Shown here: piece after piece, positions 45,301 through 57,205 of the stretch | Layout of the letters: every line of letters starts with the position of its first letter | How positions within the stretch are numbered: the stretch's first letter is position 1 | DNA from: Histoplasma ohiense | Lineage: Eukaryota; Ascomycota; Eurotiomycetes; Onygenales; Ajellomycetaceae | DNA: 64,000 nucleotides | Reading direction: 5' to 3' | Assembly (NCBI GenBank): GCA_017607445.1 | Contig: JAEVHH010000005.1 | Span: 4,469,001-4,533,000, forward strand | Program-made: the position numbers and the translations under genes | The notes under the pieces: model-generated | What the model was told of the DNA's origin: nothing | Databases searched by the model: none | What the model saw: the letters and a program-made list of their open reading frames with translations, nothing else

Positions 45301-46476
45301 GCTCGTACTCCAGCTTGGTGTGACAGGATTCTGTGGAAAGGCGCAAACATTCGCCTGCTGGAGTATAACGCCGCACCTTTGAAATTCTCAGACCATCGTC
45401 CTGTATACGCAACCTTTGATTGCGATATAAGCATAGTGAATGAAAATCTGAAAGAGTATATACGCAGGCAACTCTACGAGGCTGAACAGGATCGAGTGGC
45501 GAATGGTCGTGAGATGGATTCCGGGTCGGAGGAGACGGACGATGAGGATGACCAGGATTTGATAGGGTTTGATGCTATCGACCCGTATCTCCCACCAGCT
45601 AGCTCTGACCGTCATAAATGGTGGCTCGACCAAGGTAACTAAGCATCCTACCTGTCTAGGTTTGCTATTTACTTGTTCTAACCCACACTAGGTCTCCCAG
45701 CCAAATCGACCTTAAAGCCACCGTCCGGTTTCATGGTTAACCAACACCGGCCTCCGAATCCGTTTTCTACAACCGCAGAATCGGATTGGATTCACATTCC
45801 TTACCCTGACACTTCTCCCGCTAAAAGCCAAGTAGATGGCACTTCAGAAATTGCGAAACCAAGAGTCCCACGACCAGCAACTTCTTTGCGAAATGAGCCC
45901 CTAATCGAGTTTGAAAAAGAAGACGACCCATCCCCAAACTCCTTAGTATCAAGTAAGAGTTTGTCAGGCTTGGTAATTTCTAGCAACGGAGAAGTAGGTG
46001 TACCCAAGAAACGAGCTCCTCCCGTCCCTACGAAACCGTTATCTATGAGTACAAGCCTGGCGCGAAGTCCGAGTACGGCCGTATTTGCAAATGCAAGCCC
46101 CAGCCACCACTCTCAAATATCCTCAACGCCGATTTCCCTGGAACCCCAGACGACAGCAACACGAGCCACCCAGACGAGAGCTGGACCTCATATGCTCCGG
46201 CACGTAACGTCGGAAGATGGGAACATGAATTCGTTCGTCTCAGGAAACTACCATCGTGCAAATCTACCAGGTGTAGAGCCACGAGGGCTGAATCCTGAAA
46301 AGGCCTACGTCGACGGTGCCGCTAGCTCCAAAGTGGGGAGCGAGTTGCCGCCTCGTCCGCCTCCTAGGCGATCGGCAACAGCTGCTGATCGGCCCAGCCC
46401 GTCGGTAACGAATCATTCGGATGTACAACGTGATGGCAGCATAGCCGGACGTAAGCCGTTACGTTTGCAGGGGTGA
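42378..46476 (+). CDS. Synaptojanin-type phosphoinositide phosphatase (Sac1 domain plus inositol-polyphosphate 5-phosphatase)
   Basis: Seven exons: 42378-42711, 42777-42990, 43062-44706, 44773-45072, 45128-45237, 45294-45634, 45692-46476; 1,242 residues, all joins in phase. Sac domain at about 60-560 with the catalytic C-x5-R, NCLDCLDRTN (Cys473, Arg479), intact as in yeast Inp52/Inp53 and unlike Inp51. The 5-phosphatase domain spans about 610-910: RIWVGTFNLNGR, GFQEIVEL, MAGNKGG, WLGDFNYRI, PAWCDRILW and SDHRPVYA, all catalytic boxes present. The Pro/Ser-rich tail (about 985-1242) contains PPRPPPRR, a likely SH3 target. It should hydrolyse PI(4,5)P2 and monophosphates in endocytosis, TGN trafficking and actin patch turnover. 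Confidence 0.94.
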
Positions 46477-48331
46477 ATGGAAGGTGTTAAGAGAGAAGGG
46501 GTTTGATTTTAATATTTCGAGCATGTGTGATTTGTCAAAGAAGCGAGGGGGAGATTAGGCTGCATGCATGAAGCTTTTTACTCTTTGCAATTGTCATCTG
46601 TTTTCTTCATGAACGTAACCTGTTCGAGAGTAAAAGGTTGAGTCCAATACTATCGTGCGGAGCGGCATATATTGAATTGCCAGGATAGATGTTGGCGCAT
46701 TCGGGATTGAAGATTGGGATTCCGTCGCGGCGGAAGAAAAGTTTATGCCTGTTAGTACATGCATGTTTACTTTTTAATTTACCTGGGTAGCTCGAAATCA
46801 ATCCGATTATATTGTCCAGTGAAAGTGCGGTTTGTTTGGTACATACTCCATAATTGATTGCACAAGACATGTCTAACTTATGCCTCATTTTGCTTTTGCT
46901 CCATGTTTCCCCCCAACCTGCGGAACTTCGTTCAATTCCGTTGTCTATTTAGCCTGGGTAAGCCGGGTTAGATCTAGAACGCTAGACTCTCAAACATAGG
47001 CACATACGTTTTATACACTCGATTTTGCTTCTAATATTCAGTTAAATATACGGAATTATACGCATAGAGAGAATATTGGAAGCTTTTCGTATATCCAACG
47101 GTCGTCCAATGGAGAACCGTCGCTAGTTACATGCTGATTCCGAGATAGTAGGATTGGAGTTGCAAGGGGTATTAAAATAAGGAAACCATGACTGTCAATC
47201 GGTAGAGGATAAAGGAAACCCTTTAGATCCCGCCATCGTGATGGATAGGGGTACACACACTACATTCATTCAATCATTCAAGGACAGGAGAGCGATGAGG
47301 GTGAGATGACGAAAAGAAACAAGAGGCAGGGGAGGGTATGTAGATTAAGAGGTATAGTAGAAAGGGTCAACAACGCTCAGCACATACAGGAGAATATCAA
47401 TAAAAAAAATAAGATATAAGCAGGCAGAGATGGTATCCAAGACATAACGTAACAATTCATCAAAAAGAAGTCAATAGATTTCATAAACCACGTTCAAAAA
47501 AAAAAAAAAGAAGAAAAAAGAAGAAGAAGAAGAAGAAGCAAAGAAAACATGGCTAATAGAACAAAATAGGTTATGGACTATTTTCAAGGTCCTTTTTGAG
47601 AGCATGAGAAACCAATCCCAAGGTTCACTCGGGAGGAAAAGGCATGTCTCACTGAAGGCTCCCTCATGTTGCAAAGTGACTGAGGTGGTTTCGAACAAAC
47701 AACAACACTACATGATGAGCTCAAAAACGGTAATTGTAGCGGAGGCGGCGAGGGTACGAATGAGTGCCCGGTGTATCGTATCGTGGAGCGGGCATAATGA
47801 GAAGCGCTGAGATGAGGACAGGGAACACGGAGAGGCGAAGTATTGGACTATTCGCGTGAACAGTTTGATAAAATAACCAATAACGGGGGGATTTTATGGC
47901 GTTTCCAGGACAAGATATGGAGGCCACAAAAGCTAACTTCTTTGGTCCAGAGTTGCTATTTCGGCTTCAACACCTTGCATGGGGACAGTTAGCAGCGAAT
48001 TGAGTTGCCGGCGCGCAAATATAGGGCTTTGGCTCCTCGAGTTTTCATATTAATTAATGTTCGGCTGGTTAAGTATAGGCGAATTGACGCTGTTGTATTT
48101 CAGGAGTCGCTACCCAGTTGCCTGAGGGGCATTGATTGAAACCAAATTCCGAATTATTTATTCCAGTGAGTTTTACATGCTCTCGTGCTTTTGCTTTTCT
48201 TCTGTTCGACTTGAGTTGTATAAGTCATCCGTGGTAGTTTTGAAAGGAAAAAAGGGTAAGAAGAGGGTTAGGATCGATGAGAGAGTTCCGAGCTATCTTG
48301 TTGCATTGCGGTTAATCAACCTAATCACCCA
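46477..48331. other. Intergenic, convergent 3' ends
   Basis: 1.85 kb between two convergent genes. It contains an A run and AAG repeat (47494-47540). No gene, tRNA or repeat element recognised. Confidence 0.55.
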
Positions 48332-50824
48332 TTACATGACACAGCATTGTTCATCATGCTGCAGCAGCTGAGGCTGCGGGACGACTTCAGGCTTTTTTTC
48401 CGCTTTTAAAGGCTTGTTGGGCAGCTTGCCTCTATTCCCTATCATCCACATGGCGAAGGCTCCCGGGTTGGGCTCCCGGGGACGTGGTTTCTTAGGACCG
48501 GGAGGCGGCGGCGGTGGTTGTCCATCCGCTGAAATGTGAAGAGTGTCAACAAGTGACCCTTGGAATGGCAACAGATCCGAAGCCATGAAGACCTCGGCGT
48601 CTGGTGGAGGCGGAGGTATGGGTGGTGGAGGAGGAAGAGGAGGGTGCGCACCTGGAGCCTTCGGATCCACGATGGTAACCAGATTGGGGTCGTCCTCTAG
48701 TTCTTCAGGCAGATCCGGAGACTTGGGCTTTTTGGGCTTCTTGGGCTTGTCCGGAATGGGCCACATGTGCATAGTGATGGCCCAGTCCGGCTCTACTACG
48801 GTTTCCCACACTTGTGGGAGGATAATGTCGCCGTTGGGGCCAACTAAATCATAATGGCCCTCTGCAACATGCGGTCCAATTACGTCAACGTGGAGGAATG
48901 CTTGCCGGATCAGATCCTCCATACCCTGGGGATTTTACAAGAGCAAGAAAAAAAAAGATAAGATTAGACGCTATGGTTTTTATAAACAAAACAAAAAAAA
49001 GAAGGGGGGGCCGGGGGGGGGCAGATCATCCCGGGCCACAGGCGTGACACAAAAGAGTAAAAGGAAAATAAAAGAACTTACGGGCCATGTATTACATAGG
49101 TGGAAAGGAAAGCTAAATTTCCTTCCAACAGCGTCTTTGAATTTGATAGGTTTCTTTTTCTCAGTAGACGGTGCTCGGGCAGCCGCCGTGGCAGCCGCAA
49201 CAGCCTCAGCAGTTTTTATTGCAGCCTCAGCAGTAGCTTTTTCTGTTGCTTCTGCAGCTGCAATAGCGGCGGCTTCTTCCGCAGCTATTTTAGCTTTGGC
49301 AGCCTCTTCCGCGGCTTTTATTTCGGCCTCTTTCATCGCTTCTTCTCTAGCGATCTTGCTTGCCTTAGCTGCGGCTTCTTCTGCGATTTTTTTCTCAACT
49401 GCCGCACGCTCCTCCGCAATAGCCTTGTCACGGGCGGCCTTTTCGATCGCAGCTTCACGAGCGAGTTCTTTGGCTTCTCGTTCCATTCGTTCCTCGAGAA
49501 TGAGCTTTTCCAGTCTTGCGATGGCTTCATCTTTGGGATCCGGCTGGGGTGGGGCGGGAGGCGCGGCGGGAGCTGCGGGTGGCGGCGTGGGTTCTTTCGG
49601 CGGCGGTGACGGCTGACGTTGAAATTGGTGGAAGAAGTGGGGCGGGGGCATGCCATGGGGGATCGGAGGGAACTGATGACCGTAAGGGGGAAAGTAAGCA
49701 GGGCCTCCGTGCGGACCCCCGTGCGGACTTCCATGAGGACCGCCGGGGGGCATGCCGTAAGGAACCATATCCACAGGGCCAAACTGAGCGGGGGGGAATT
49801 GAGAGTGGGGGTGACCAGGCAGCGGATGGGCATGTGGGCTTCTGGGCGGAGGGCTTTCACTCTCATCCCGTGGGGCGGGTGGCGGACGAGATTGGCTCCG
49901 CGTACGGCGATGGTGGTGAACGTGATGACGTTGGAGGGGGATAGGCTGTTGGTGCATTTGGTGGTCCTGGCCGTTGAAGAAAGGCGGCGGCATCGGGTGA
50001 TTCTGTGCTCGCGGATGCGGTGGGAATGGAGGTGGCCCGTAGGGATAATGATGTTGCTGGCCCGGGGGATAATGGCCCATATGGCCATGCATGCCGTTCA
50101 TATGGCCCATATGTCCCAGCTGTACCAATTGATTCGACGGCATCCCCGGATGCCCGGCGTGTCCTGGCTGCATAACTCCGTGTGGCATAATCCCTTGCGG
50201 GGGGTATGGATTGTATGAAGGCGCCGAGACGGAACTCCGGGCATAGCCTCCGGGGGGAGCGGGAGCATGGGGAGCCCAGTACTGGCTTTCAGGCGGACGT
50301 CTAGGTGGAGGATAATCGTAATCGTCGCCAGAGTCGACACTCTCCGCCGGCGATGCGGGCGCGGGGGGGTGATGGTGTCTCCTCGACCGAAGCGCGACAG
50401 GTTCACGTTCCTGAGGCACATGTCGGCGGGAGGAATGACGGCGGTTGGGCACTGATCGACTGCTGTTTTCCACATTGCGATGATGACGGTTCGAGGTTCT
50501 TGGTCTGGAGGCCGAATCGGAAGGCTTCAATTCATCGGGGAAGCTCAAATGGTCCCAACTCCCACCGACCTCGTAGTGGTCATAATGGTCATGACTACTT
50601 GTTGCCGAGGCTGGGGAGACTTGGACGCCGGTGCCGCTGGACAGTTCCTCGTCGTCGGTTAAGGAGGAATGGTCGGAGCCATGGGAGGTAGCATGATCTA
50701 TAGTGATGTTTAACCTAAAGGGAGCCAAGGGAGATAAATGTGAGCTAGGCCCTTACCCATGCGACGTTGTTTTCTTTTTTCTTTCCTTTTCATTTCGAAA
50801 ATTGATTTGTGTTTCTGCGGGCAT
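48332..50824 (-). CDS. Fungal ubiquitin-like-domain protein with C-terminal CaaX box
   Basis: Three exons: 50824-50757, 50714-49082 and 48925-48332, giving 764 residues. The start MPAETQINF is joined through GTAAGG/TTTAG to LNITIDHATS. The middle is His/Pro/Gly-rich and disordered (about 40-380), then an Ala/Glu/Lys coiled coil (about 395-540, EEAAAKASKIAREEAMK). Next comes a ubiquitin-like domain recurrent in Eurotiomycete proteins: IKFKDAVGRKFSFPFHLC, then across the intron MEDLIRQAFLHVDVIGPHV and EPDWAITMHMWP. A Pro-rich tail ends in CCVM, a fit to the CaaX farnesylation signal. Membrane attachment is inferred from that. The first exon is the least certain part. Confidence 0.82.
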
Positions 50825-53800
50825 CAAGGGAGAAGATATAATGACAGTGAGCAGTAAACAGAGGGGAGGGTCGCGGACTTCAACAGATAGCAAGCAACAT
50901 TTGCGCGAAGGATCCAACTTGGGTGACGGGGGAAAAACAAACAAACAAAAAAAAAAAAAAAAAAAAAAAAGAAAAAGGAAGTAAAGATAACAAAAAAAGA
51001 CAACTCACGGCATGTGGAATGTAGGAAATTATCTGGTCCAAGCTTTTTCCCCACAGAGAAAAAGGCCTGGGCTAGATAAATCTCTGTGCGACGGGCGACC
51101 GCTTTCTGTAACAGCGGGGCCCAAGGAGTCCAGGACAGGCGGTGCCGACAGGGAAAGGCGAGGTCAGCGTTTCAGGGAATCCAGGATGCGGGTATCAGTC
51201 TTTGCGCGAACGAGCAGGATGCCACTAAGAAAGCCACCGGATCGACGGGCTGGAAATCGAGCTTCATAGAGAGACAGCGATCGAAGCGAAGGGCGAGCGC
51301 GAATTGAGAATCAGTGAGCTGGGCTCGGAGAAAGAAAACAAAGGAATCGAATAACTTCTAGTACATTCGCAAGGGTTAGTTAACAGTTTGTATTAACGAT
51401 CATAACTTGTAGCAGTCGTAGTAGCGGTTGTAGATAGTGTACATGAAATAGCCAAAAATGGAACGGACTGGAATACAGTGTATGGCGGAACTTAGGAACA
51501 TCAGAAATAAAAATAAAAGCAACAGAAGATAGAGTTCTTTGTATTTATATCTGTACAAAGATGCATGCTACTGGTGGGGGTGGAAGCGGACAGAAAAGCG
51601 ACCACACACACCACATGCTAGGGCCGAGTTGGTGCCCAATCTTGCTCATCAAAGGATCCTCACAGCCTGGATGTGGATGGAGAGCGGAAACAGTTATTTA
51701 TAAAAGACTAGCCCAGGAACGGGGAGCAAGGCCAAAGACGAGCGCATGTAATCTATCGCCAACCATCTCGACCCCTTCAAGTTGGTAACTTACCTTGCTA
51801 ACTACCGGCGGGCGGCAGTTCTGGCGGAGCAGGATCGGAGCAGAATAGTAGCTTTTTTGCTTCAAGCCCTCGTTGTGTTTTGCTTTGTGCTAGTCATGGA
51901 TCCCGAAGGGCTAGGTAACTAGGCTTCCCGGAATCTGCTGAAGGAAAAGAGATAGCAAGAGATAGCATCAGAGAGCAGTCAACGAGACATCGAAAACTAG
52001 TTAGTTCTTGAGAAGTGACATATTGCCATGCAAAAAAGAAGGCAAAGGATAAACAATGAAACCAGATGGAGCACAACAGCAACCGGAATAGTTTTATCCT
52101 CCAGTTAGTCGACTGCCTGATCTCTCTGTTGGTTTATTTAGGGCACCAACAGGGAAAATATTCAACCAATGCAGGCAGGCAATTGGCCACGCAGCAAGGT
52201 CCCAGCCGGGGTCCCAGCCAGGGCTAAGCGCCGGATTCGACGCGGAAGCTCACTCGAGATGCGTAAATCAGGGCTGGCTTCCATTGCTTGGACCTCATCC
52301 CCCGCTGCCATTCATTGCGAGGCTGTTCTGCAGCTAGCTGCATTTCAACACCGTCTGGAGATCGAGATCTAGAACCACTATCAGTAATCTGCGCCGAGAA
52401 GAGAAGAGCAACGGCAGTGGTTGTATCTTGAACCTGACAGGAGGAGTCTCTGCGGACGTTGAATGGTGGCCTTCTCCCAGAACAACGAGTGTTATTTGAG
52501 CCAGACCGTCGCCGCAGCTCAACTCGGCGCGGATTGTTGGCCTGATGAGGACGCATATAAAAATGGTAAAAAGGTGGTCTGTCCACGTACGGTCCATGCA
52601 ATGTACCGCCCGCCTCACTTTGGGGTCCCTCTCTCACTGGTGGCTGCGTGGTCAGTGACCTGCGGGGTACATCCAGAGTACCTGCGCCCACGTCCTTTCG
52701 TCTAGTTACGCACACGGCGCGATGTCTGTGCCACGGGGAGCGAAGATTTAGCACCGCAATTGTGTTATGTTGCGAAGGCTGCAAATACTTCTATAATATT
52801 CTGCATCTGGATCAGCATCGGGCCTGTGTGTGGGGATTCAGCTACAAAAAAAAAAATACCCCGTGTAAGTGCAAATTACTGCAGATTATACAAGAAAGAT
52901 CGCCAGAGCATAGGCCTATGCCCTGTCATGCAACAATACAGCCGGGCGTCTCCCTCCATTCAATGAGTCTCGCACCCTCTCGATATTTATTTATATCGCC
53001 TCTCTCCCAGTGTTCCCAGTGCTTCCAGCCTGTAGCAAACTGCCCATCGTTTGGCCGGCTTGCCATCGCCCAACCTTTTTTTTCGTCAGCAACATAAAAG
53101 CTATCCCGAATCGGCCTCCTACATACGTATATCATACATGCCGCAGGACATCGTACACACATCGTACACCCCCGCCCTCTGCCGTGTCTAGCTCATTTTT
53201 TTATTTTTATTTTTATTTTTTTTTATACCTGTAGTTAGTCAGTCAATCACGTACGACCACGCCTCTCAGCTAAAATAGTAAAGTGAGAGGGGACGATGGA
53301 AACTGCCGTTTCGTTTTCCTTCCTACCCCTATCGGCATCCCCCAACCAGCATGAGTTTTGCTTCCCCAGACCTCTAGAACCAACACTTAGGGTTATAGCC
53401 CACGCAATGAACAGTCAAGACGCGAGACTCAGGCAGGAAGGGGAGGTCTAACCCACCGGATCCCAAGAAGATAGGCAGCCAGGCAGCTGTTCCAATACGC
53501 TTAGGGGGGGGTTGCAATCCAATGGTGAGGGTCGCTGAGGGCATGGGAGACGTGGTCTGTGACTGGCATTGTCAGCTGTCATTGCAGTGTGATGCGTTGA
53601 ATGCAATATCTCATTTGTTGTTGTCGCAGTGAGGGAGCGACAGAGAGGGGCCATATCTGCTACATATGGCATACGCGCAGCCGAAACAGGAAGGTTGAGG
53701 TTGACGAGAATATGGTAAAAAAGGAGGACTGAATGAGGATCCGATGTATGCCCTACGGCAGCAATTTTTTCGCACCACATCATCCGGATCAGTAGAGTTC

Positions 53801-54336
53801 CCGCGCGCAGAGCCTTCCGCCACGGAAGATCTCAACCCTTGGACCAGATATATCATTAAAATGTCCCGAGGCCGCAAAGGCAACAATGAGTCAAGTCCTG
53901 GCAAGCTGGAAATCGAAAATCGAAATCAAACCCAAGTTCAAAACCCAAAAGGGAGGCTGATTGATAAGACAGGTCCTGCCCGCCGTCTCGTGTCCTGTAC
54001 GTAGTTCCCGGGAGCTAAACTCACACAAACACGCACGGAGCATCATTTCCCGAAAAATCTGACCTTGCAATGCGGCTTGATGCTACCGCTTTCTAGCACG
54101 ATCTGCCCATAGAACAGCCACCAGCCAGTTCGGCCAACCTGGCAACCTGCCCCAATCGCGATTGGAAAAAGGACGCGGAATTAGAAGGCAAATTAAACAA
54201 TTCGTCCAGCTTGGGTCGGGCAGTTGTGTTTGTGTGGCTGCATCAATCGTAAACCCCTCCCTCAATTCATTGGGAGTCAGCATGGTATGTAGAAGCGGTG
54301 AGAAAAGAGAGGGATGAAAAATACTTTGCCATATTA

Positions 54337-54371
<35 letters not shown>

Positions 54372-55241
54372 AAAATCAACCAGCCAAATCAATCCTTTTT
54401 CCATGCATATACACTCATGCACATCATGAATCCCCTGGCTCCCTTTCGAATTTCACAAAGTTGGACAGGCAACCAAATGCCCCACCTGGTTTTCATGTCC
54501 TGGTCGTCCGTCCCACATGGGAAGAGGCGGGAAGAAGAAGGCAGCAGGAGCAAAAATAATATATAATGTCAACCTGCTTGGTGCCACGTCGCTCTTCCTG
54601 CCCAATCTAAGTTGCGCTAGTCGCAAGGCACCTTTGAGGACCCAATCGAACGGAGAGAACATCCATATTCAAATGAGAGAAATTCAATATAAAGCGTAAA
54701 TAAAACGTTACAGAGTTATTGTATGAAATTTGAGCGGTTTGGATTGCGTTGAATTGTGGCTGGATAACAAGGAAAAAGGAAAAATAAAATGGAAACAATA
54801 AAATTATAATGAACATGTAAAATTAGATGCGTTTGATAAAAACAAGAATGTAGATGACATGATGAAGCTTTTTCATGACAAGGGGGAAAGGATTTTATCT
54901 GGCATCAAAGAGTGTCTGTTTATATTGGTACAATTCCGTCGTCCCTTGTGAGTTGCTTACCAATGGTGGATAGGAATCTAAAATCATTCATTGTCGCCCT
55001 GTTCCGATGCTTCCAGCCATTTAATTGCAGGCGAGCAAGTCCTATAGGGTTGCAGCAAGTAGAAAGTGGGTAGTCGGCGGCTGGATCATGTCAAGGATCA
55101 TAGTGGTCTGAGGGTATGGATAGGGCCAACTTTAAGCTCCCAATGCCACACGCAGCATATGATTGGTTGGAAGAATATAAGGGAGAGATGAATAAGGATA
55201 TACGATGTGGGACACAAGGTCATCAGTACTCTTTTCTTTTC
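50825..55241. other. 4.4-kb gene-free region
   Basis: Lies upstream of the ubiquitin-like-domain gene and downstream of EMC2. I found no frame with conserved motifs; the longest (52784-52224 minus, 186 codons) looks random. It holds A24 (50947-50970), TTTTA repeats (53196-53225) and a T15A15 palindrome (54337-54366). CCAAT-type motifs lie at about 52165 and 52183. It may carry long 5' leaders or noncoding transcripts. Confidence 0.5.
54337..54366. repeat. T15A15 palindrome
   Basis: A run of 15 T followed directly by 15 A, a perfect self-complementary 30-mer. It could act as a nucleosome-depleted or hairpin site. It is also a place where run length is error-prone in assembly. Confidence 0.85.
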
Positions 55242-56446
55242 TTACTTGTCCTCTCGGTCAAGCAATTCTTGGGCCGCAATTAGCTCGCTCTGGTTCATCT
55301 CCCGACACCTGATATCGGCTGATCTTGAATGTACAATCTCGTGTAACTTTTTAGTCGACAGGGCCTGCAGGTTCGTGAGGGTCTCTTGCGTGGGCAGATT
55401 GTGATCACCCCCCTTGGGTTGGGTAGCGGTCTTTGTCGATAGTTTATCCAACAGGCGGCTCGTACTCTGGCGGCTGTGAGTTAGCACGGCAGGGACCATA
55501 CGAAATAGAGTCCAAGGAAGCATGAAAGGAATCCTTACCAATTTAAGTCCATAATAGCCGCGAAGGTAATCATCGCACAGCTCAATGCTTCGGCAAAACC
55601 GGCGGACGCTATCGGCCAGGAGTCTCACTGTCATCTCTTGGTTGTCCGATGAAGTCGATGAAATGTACTCTACTTCACCCAGCCTTGCATGAAGCTGTAA
55701 GGAAAAGATTAGCTTCTGGCCTTTTGCCACAAGTTCCTCGTTAATTTCGCAATTTAAGAGACAATGTCTTACGTTCCACGCATTTGGTGCCACCAAAAGA
55801 GCCTCTTCCAAACAAAAGATAGCCTGCATACTCATTCCCTGGGCTTGGTAGAGATCGGCAAGTTCACACCACGCTTCTGCATCCGTCGGGAATACATCGA
55901 GAAAATCTACTAGGGCAGATATCGCATCCACTGGCCGCGACATAGATCGTAAGAGTCCAATGCGTCGTTTTAGAATTGGCTAGACCCAGACATCAATTTC
56001 AATTTCAATTTCAATGCTTCGAGGCATCGCACAATCAGGGTAATTGGGAGTACACGAACCACGTTCACTGGGTTCTCCTTGAGCACTTTTTCGTAACCTG
56101 TAAGGATTTCTTCGAAGGCATCTCGATCTTTTGCAAGCGCCTCCTCGTAGACGCCCTTGAGAGCCATAATGCGTTCATTCGCAGGCCCAAAGCGTTTTGA
56201 TAGCCGCTCCAAGCATTGGCGTGCAGAATCGTCATCCCCCGTCCTTACGCAAGCCAGAAATAGTTGTTCGTATGTTAACCATAGTTCGGGGGTCTCTGAA
56301 GTTGTGAACATAGAAAACGGGAACGAAGGTTGTTGCGCAGGGTGGCTTGCTAGGAATGATGGAGTGTGTTGTGAGAGTTGTAGGACAGCGCGTGGATCGG
56401 GGGAGTTCAGCGCCATCTGTAAATCTGGAGGCAAGGAGGTGGCCAT
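55242..56446 (-). CDS. EMC2: ER membrane protein complex subunit 2 (TPR protein)
   Basis: Four exons: 56446-56060, 55979-55773, 55694-55539, 55466-55242; 324 residues, all joins in phase. The family hallmark lies at the first junction, where PVNV joins PILKRRIGLLRSM. TPR repeats follow: AISALVDFLDVFPTDAEAWCELADLY and MQAIFCLEEALLVAPNAW. RGYYGLKL then joins STSRLLDKL, as in other fungal EMC2 (Oca3) proteins. Human and yeast EMC2 are close to 295 residues. It is the soluble cytosolic scaffold of the EMC insertase for tail-anchored and multipass membrane proteins. Divergent from APL5, with starts 759 bp apart. Confidence 0.93.
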
Positions 56447-57205
56447 TATTATATCGCTTCGTAAAGGACTGGAATGTTAGTCCACAATAACTCCATCATG
56501 ATTGATTGACCCCACAGGGCCTTTTTCCTGCAAGGGGTTGAGTATTTAACGCTCACCACACAATCAAATGGATACCAGTAGCTAGTATGTTTGGATGCGA
56601 GAAGACGGATAGACTAACAAATGTACAATATGCAGAATTCCGAAGACGAGACAGATGTCTATCGGGAGGAATGAAGGTGGTTGGACAAGAAGTCGGAGAT
56701 GCGCCGTTGGCCTTATTTTTAATTCTTGTTGGTTATAAATAAATATAATAATATTTATTTAGCGAACCCCGTGATGGTGATGGTGATGTCAATGCTGCAA
56801 TTGGAATCCGGAGCCGCCAAACCGCCAACTTCACCCAAGCAAACCCGGTTGACTTCGATCTTCGATACTCTCCCACCCTGGCAAACAGCCTCAGCAGCCG
56901 GGTAGCTTGCGTGCGGTCACCTTTTGTTTCGCTTATTTAGATACTGGTGCATTGCAAACCCAGACATACGTTCATCAACTAGCATTTAAATACTCACCAT
57001 ACTCACCATGTCCTCCTCCCGCTCACATCCCACCTCCAAGTTTCGATAGCAGCCCCAGGCACCTCATGCCTACAGCACTGGGCGAAGGCTAGATATCTAG
57101 ACTCTGTATTCCGGAGTGATTGTTCTCGAGTTCCGGGGGTTTTTCATAGTTCATACCCTTCAATAACCATGTCTGATAGCTCCAAGCACCCCCGCCTAAT
57201 GAGCC
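56447..57205. promoter_or_regulatory. Divergent promoter EMC2 / APL5
   Basis: 759 bp between the two start codons. It contains an A/T-rich block (56715-56760) and a GATGGT repeat (56770-56787). No specific factor site was assigned. An upstream ATG at 57169 (plus) opens a short frame ending before the APL5 start. Confidence 0.5.

Noticed and set aside
49044..49616. 190- and 169-codon plus-strand frames
   Set aside because: Antisense of the Ala/Glu coiled coil of the ubiquitin-like-domain gene. Low complexity.
52224..52784. 186-codon minus-strand frame
   Set aside because: No conserved motif, Arg/Ser-rich random composition, overlapping equally long frames on the other strand.
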